A DNA stretch of 64,000 bases from Prinia subflava (lineage: Eukaryota > Chordata > Aves > Passeriformes > Cisticolidae), in assembly GCF_021018805.1 (NCBI RefSeq), contig NW_026960613.1:124001-188000 (forward strand), in the 5' to 3' direction. The position numbers and the translations under genes were made by a program. This document shows, one piece after another, positions 62,392-64,000 of the stretch. The notes beneath the pieces were generated by a model that was given only the letters and a program-made list of their open reading frames with translations, searched no databases and was not told the DNA's origin. How positions within the stretch are numbered: the first letter of the stretch is position 1; each line of letters begins with the position of its first letter.

Positions 62392-62491
62392 CATTATCTC
62401 TCAGTTCTTTCTCAGCTCTGCCAGGCATCCCTGGCAGGGTACATTATCTTAGTTCTTTCTCAGCTCTGCAAGGCATCCCCAGCAGAGCAGG
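62392..62491 (+). repeat. 50-bp tandem duplication
   Basis: Units begin at 62392 and 62442, both containing AGTTCTTTCTCAGCTCTGC, followed by a variable GGCATCC-containing end. Confidence 0.85.
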
Positions 62492-62989
62492 ACACATGGC
62501 AGACTGGGGCGGATCAGAAGGTCCCAGACTTTTTGTACCATTTCTCTGACCCAACCACCATTCACAACGTACTTTTTATTTACAGAATCTTACCAATACT
62601 TACTACCTATGTTAACATGTCATTTCTACTCTAAACCAATCCTTGTGATAGAACTCAGCAGAAAATGGGGGGAAAGAACAAGAACACGGAGGACAGGACC
62701 ACTCCCCAATTCCTCCATCTTGCGTCTTCAACCCCATATACTAAAAATCCTAGATTCTACATTTACACTCTGTGATAAACTAACTACTACTTATTTTGAA
62801 TTCTCTCAGCTTGTGATTCTTCATACAATGTGGGCATTCACTCCCATGGCCAGGGATCAGAGGCAGTGTCCTCCTGGGCTCTGTGTGAGGCTGGCTGACC
62901 CCTTTGTACAGATCCCAGACCCTCTGTCCAGTCTCCAAACCCTCCAGGGTGGCCAGAGGGATGTTCTAGACTCCGACAATAAAGTATTT

Positions 62990-63349
62990 TAGGGGTAGTG
63001 TGGAATATTTCATGCCCCTTAAAACAGTGGGTCCGGTTAAAAATCTGTCCCCATCCAGACTCCCCAAGCAGATAAAACATCTTTCTCCCACAGGTTAAGT
63101 GGTGCTGCAGTGATGTAAGGTCAGACAGTAGCAGTTTGTCCCTCAGGATTTTTTACCAGAACAGGTTTTCTGCTCAAACGGCTTTGTGGTCCCTCTGAGG
63201 CCAGCAACAGCAGATTCCACAGACTCAGTGGGCCACAATGGAGGCCAAGAGTAGGCAGAGATGATGGTGATATATGCTCCTGTGTCAATCTTTCCATCGA
63301 CCTTTATTTGGGAGGATCTTGCCTGAGGCATCCTGACAATACACACCAT
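62990..63349 (-). pseudogene. ERVK protease remnant
   Basis: The minus-strand frame 63143-63349 includes the aspartic protease active site in KIDTGAYITIIS. Its continuation (63000-63142) encodes WEKDVLSAWGV, the conserved C-terminal part, in a frame with several stops. It follows the dUTPase and is separated from RT by an LTR-like insertion. Confidence 0.82.
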
Positions 63350-63409
63350 GTTGGGCCTCTGCTCGCTTACAACCTGGGTCCAAAGTACCTGAGGTTCCCC
63401 TGTTGACCC

Positions 63410-63690
63410 GAAGTCTTGGTCTCTTCACACTCTGGGATCTGTATTTGGAATACAAGACTTAAAAGGTATAAGCTGGGCAATTCTGGTTTTTTCAGGGATA
63501 GTCAAGGGTAGAGTAGAGATGGAAACCATCGTGTGCATTTGTCCTGTAAAGTCTGCATCTATAACACCAGGGTGCACATAGATGCCTTGCATGGTGGCAC
63601 TAGATCTTCCAAATAACAGTGCACTCTAGTCCTCTCCTGATAGGCCCCTGTGCCTTGAGAGGGACTTTATGTACCATTAAGGTGGTAATA
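63410..63690 (-). pseudogene. ERVK dUTPase remnant
   Basis: The minus strand shows two adjacent frames. The upstream one carries VHKVPLKAQGP; after a frameshift near 63625 the other reads GRSSATMQGIYVHPG, then GVIDADFTG and RIAQLIPF, ending at a TGA near 63410. GRSS and GVIDADFTG are conserved motifs of the trimeric dUTPase family, which hydrolyses dUTP to limit uracil in viral DNA. Location between nucleocapsid and protease is characteristic of betaretroviruses. The frameshift makes it non-functional. Confidence 0.82.
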
Positions 63691-63691
63691 G

Positions 63692-63967
63692 TTACTTAGA
63701 TGGAGGTGGAAACATCCAGTCCAGCTGCTCCTTAAGTCCTTCCTGTGAGCCAGTCGCATGAACTTGCACAGGAAGGTGAGAAGATACTTGTTTCTTCACG
63801 TGTCTCGTTCTCCCATTGGGTTGTTCGTTTCCCTGGTTCTTAAAGGATTCTTTAAAAGATTGTTTATTAGTATAAACTTTGTATTTGCACTGCTTGGCCA
63901 TGTGACCAGGTTTCCCACATCGATCACAATTAATGATCATATTCCTTTGTCCTTGACATGCCCCCAT
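63692..63967 (-). pseudogene. ERVK gag nucleocapsid end
   Basis: The minus-strand frame contains a complete zinc knuckle CDRCGKPGHMAKQC (C-x2-C-x4-H-x4-C), followed by a basic Lys/Gln-rich stretch and a proline-rich end (FPPPSK). The zinc knuckle binds viral RNA for packaging. The frame continues upstream past the window end, so completeness cannot be judged. Confidence 0.85.
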
Positions 63968-64000
63968 CAGAGTGGACTTGTGGGGACAGTTTGCTCTCAG

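Larger units (their letters stand above)
62168..62979 (-). mobile_element. LTR-like insertion between ERVK protease and RT
   Basis: About 800 bp separate the end of protease (text encoding LWEKDVLSAWGV, near 63060) from the start of RT. It probably starts TGATAAACTCTC and ends near CTCCGACA. A reversed AATAAAC (near 62382-62388) suggests minus orientation. It holds two tandem repeats, at 62173-62302 and 62392-62491. No target duplication is clear, so the ends are approximate. Confidence 0.55.
58842..64000 (-). mobile_element. Minus-strand ERVK (betaretrovirus-like) provirus, continuing past the window
   Basis: In minus-strand order the window holds nucleocapsid, dUTPase, protease, RT, RNase H, integrase, a short unassigned region and the 3' LTR. 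A dUTPase between nucleocapsid and protease is typical of betaretroviruses. It was inserted into the gag region of the minus-strand ERV1 at 58842. The 5' LTR and most of gag lie beyond 64000. Confidence 0.88.

Noticed and set aside
62173..62491. CRISPR-like repeat array
   Set aside because: Repeats are direct tandem units without unique spacers, in a eukaryotic retroviral insertion.

Overview
This window comes from a bird genome. The only host-gene exon I can identify is the first coding exon of GNAQ (Gq alpha subunit), at 8443-8578 on the + strand, inside a CpG-rich promoter region (about 7480-8900). The avian assignment rests on CR1 LINE copies with the typical bird 3' end (near-repeats of an 8-base ATTCTGTG-like unit) and on bird-type endogenous retrovirus LTRs. 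GNAQ is Z-linked in birds, so this is probably Z-chromosome sequence; that is inference from the gene, not read from the DNA.

Layout. 1-7035: upstream flank, made of LTR fragments and a broken gammaretrovirus-like (ERV1) provirus that lies in the same orientation as GNAQ and ends about 1.4 kb before its start codon. 7036-8900: promoter region and exon 1. 8579 to the end: the start of GNAQ intron 1, which exceeds 55 kb here. The intron holds AT-rich unique sequence (8.9-13.9, 16.4-17.8, 19.3-20.8, 31.0-34.9 and 36.0-37.0 kb) broken up by transposable elements. I see no host exon in it.

The intron elements are strongly nested. A CR1 was split by a second CR1 in the opposite orientation (13.9-15.7 kb). 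A long CR1 with an uninterrupted reverse-transcriptase ORF was split by two solo LTRs (26.3-30.7 kb). Another CR1 was split by an almost 5.5-kb provirus-like element with paired LTRs, a possible primer-binding site and a polypurine tract but no recognisable retroviral gene (38786-44224). From 48.4 kb to the window end lies a minus-strand ERV1 provirus riddled with later LTR insertions, and a minus-strand betaretrovirus-like ERVK provirus (58.8 kb to beyond the end) sits inside its gag region. Many insertions are bounded by readable target-site duplications (5 bp for some LTR families, 6 bp for others), so their ends and relative order can be fixed.

The retroviral genes are all broken by stops, frameshifts, insertions or active-site changes. 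The only gene expected to function for the host is GNAQ. The most unusual signals are the gene-less provirus at 38.8-44.2 kb, a tandem array of stem-loops with one invariant loop at 62.17-62.30 kb, and the strong antisense bias of LTR elements within the intron.
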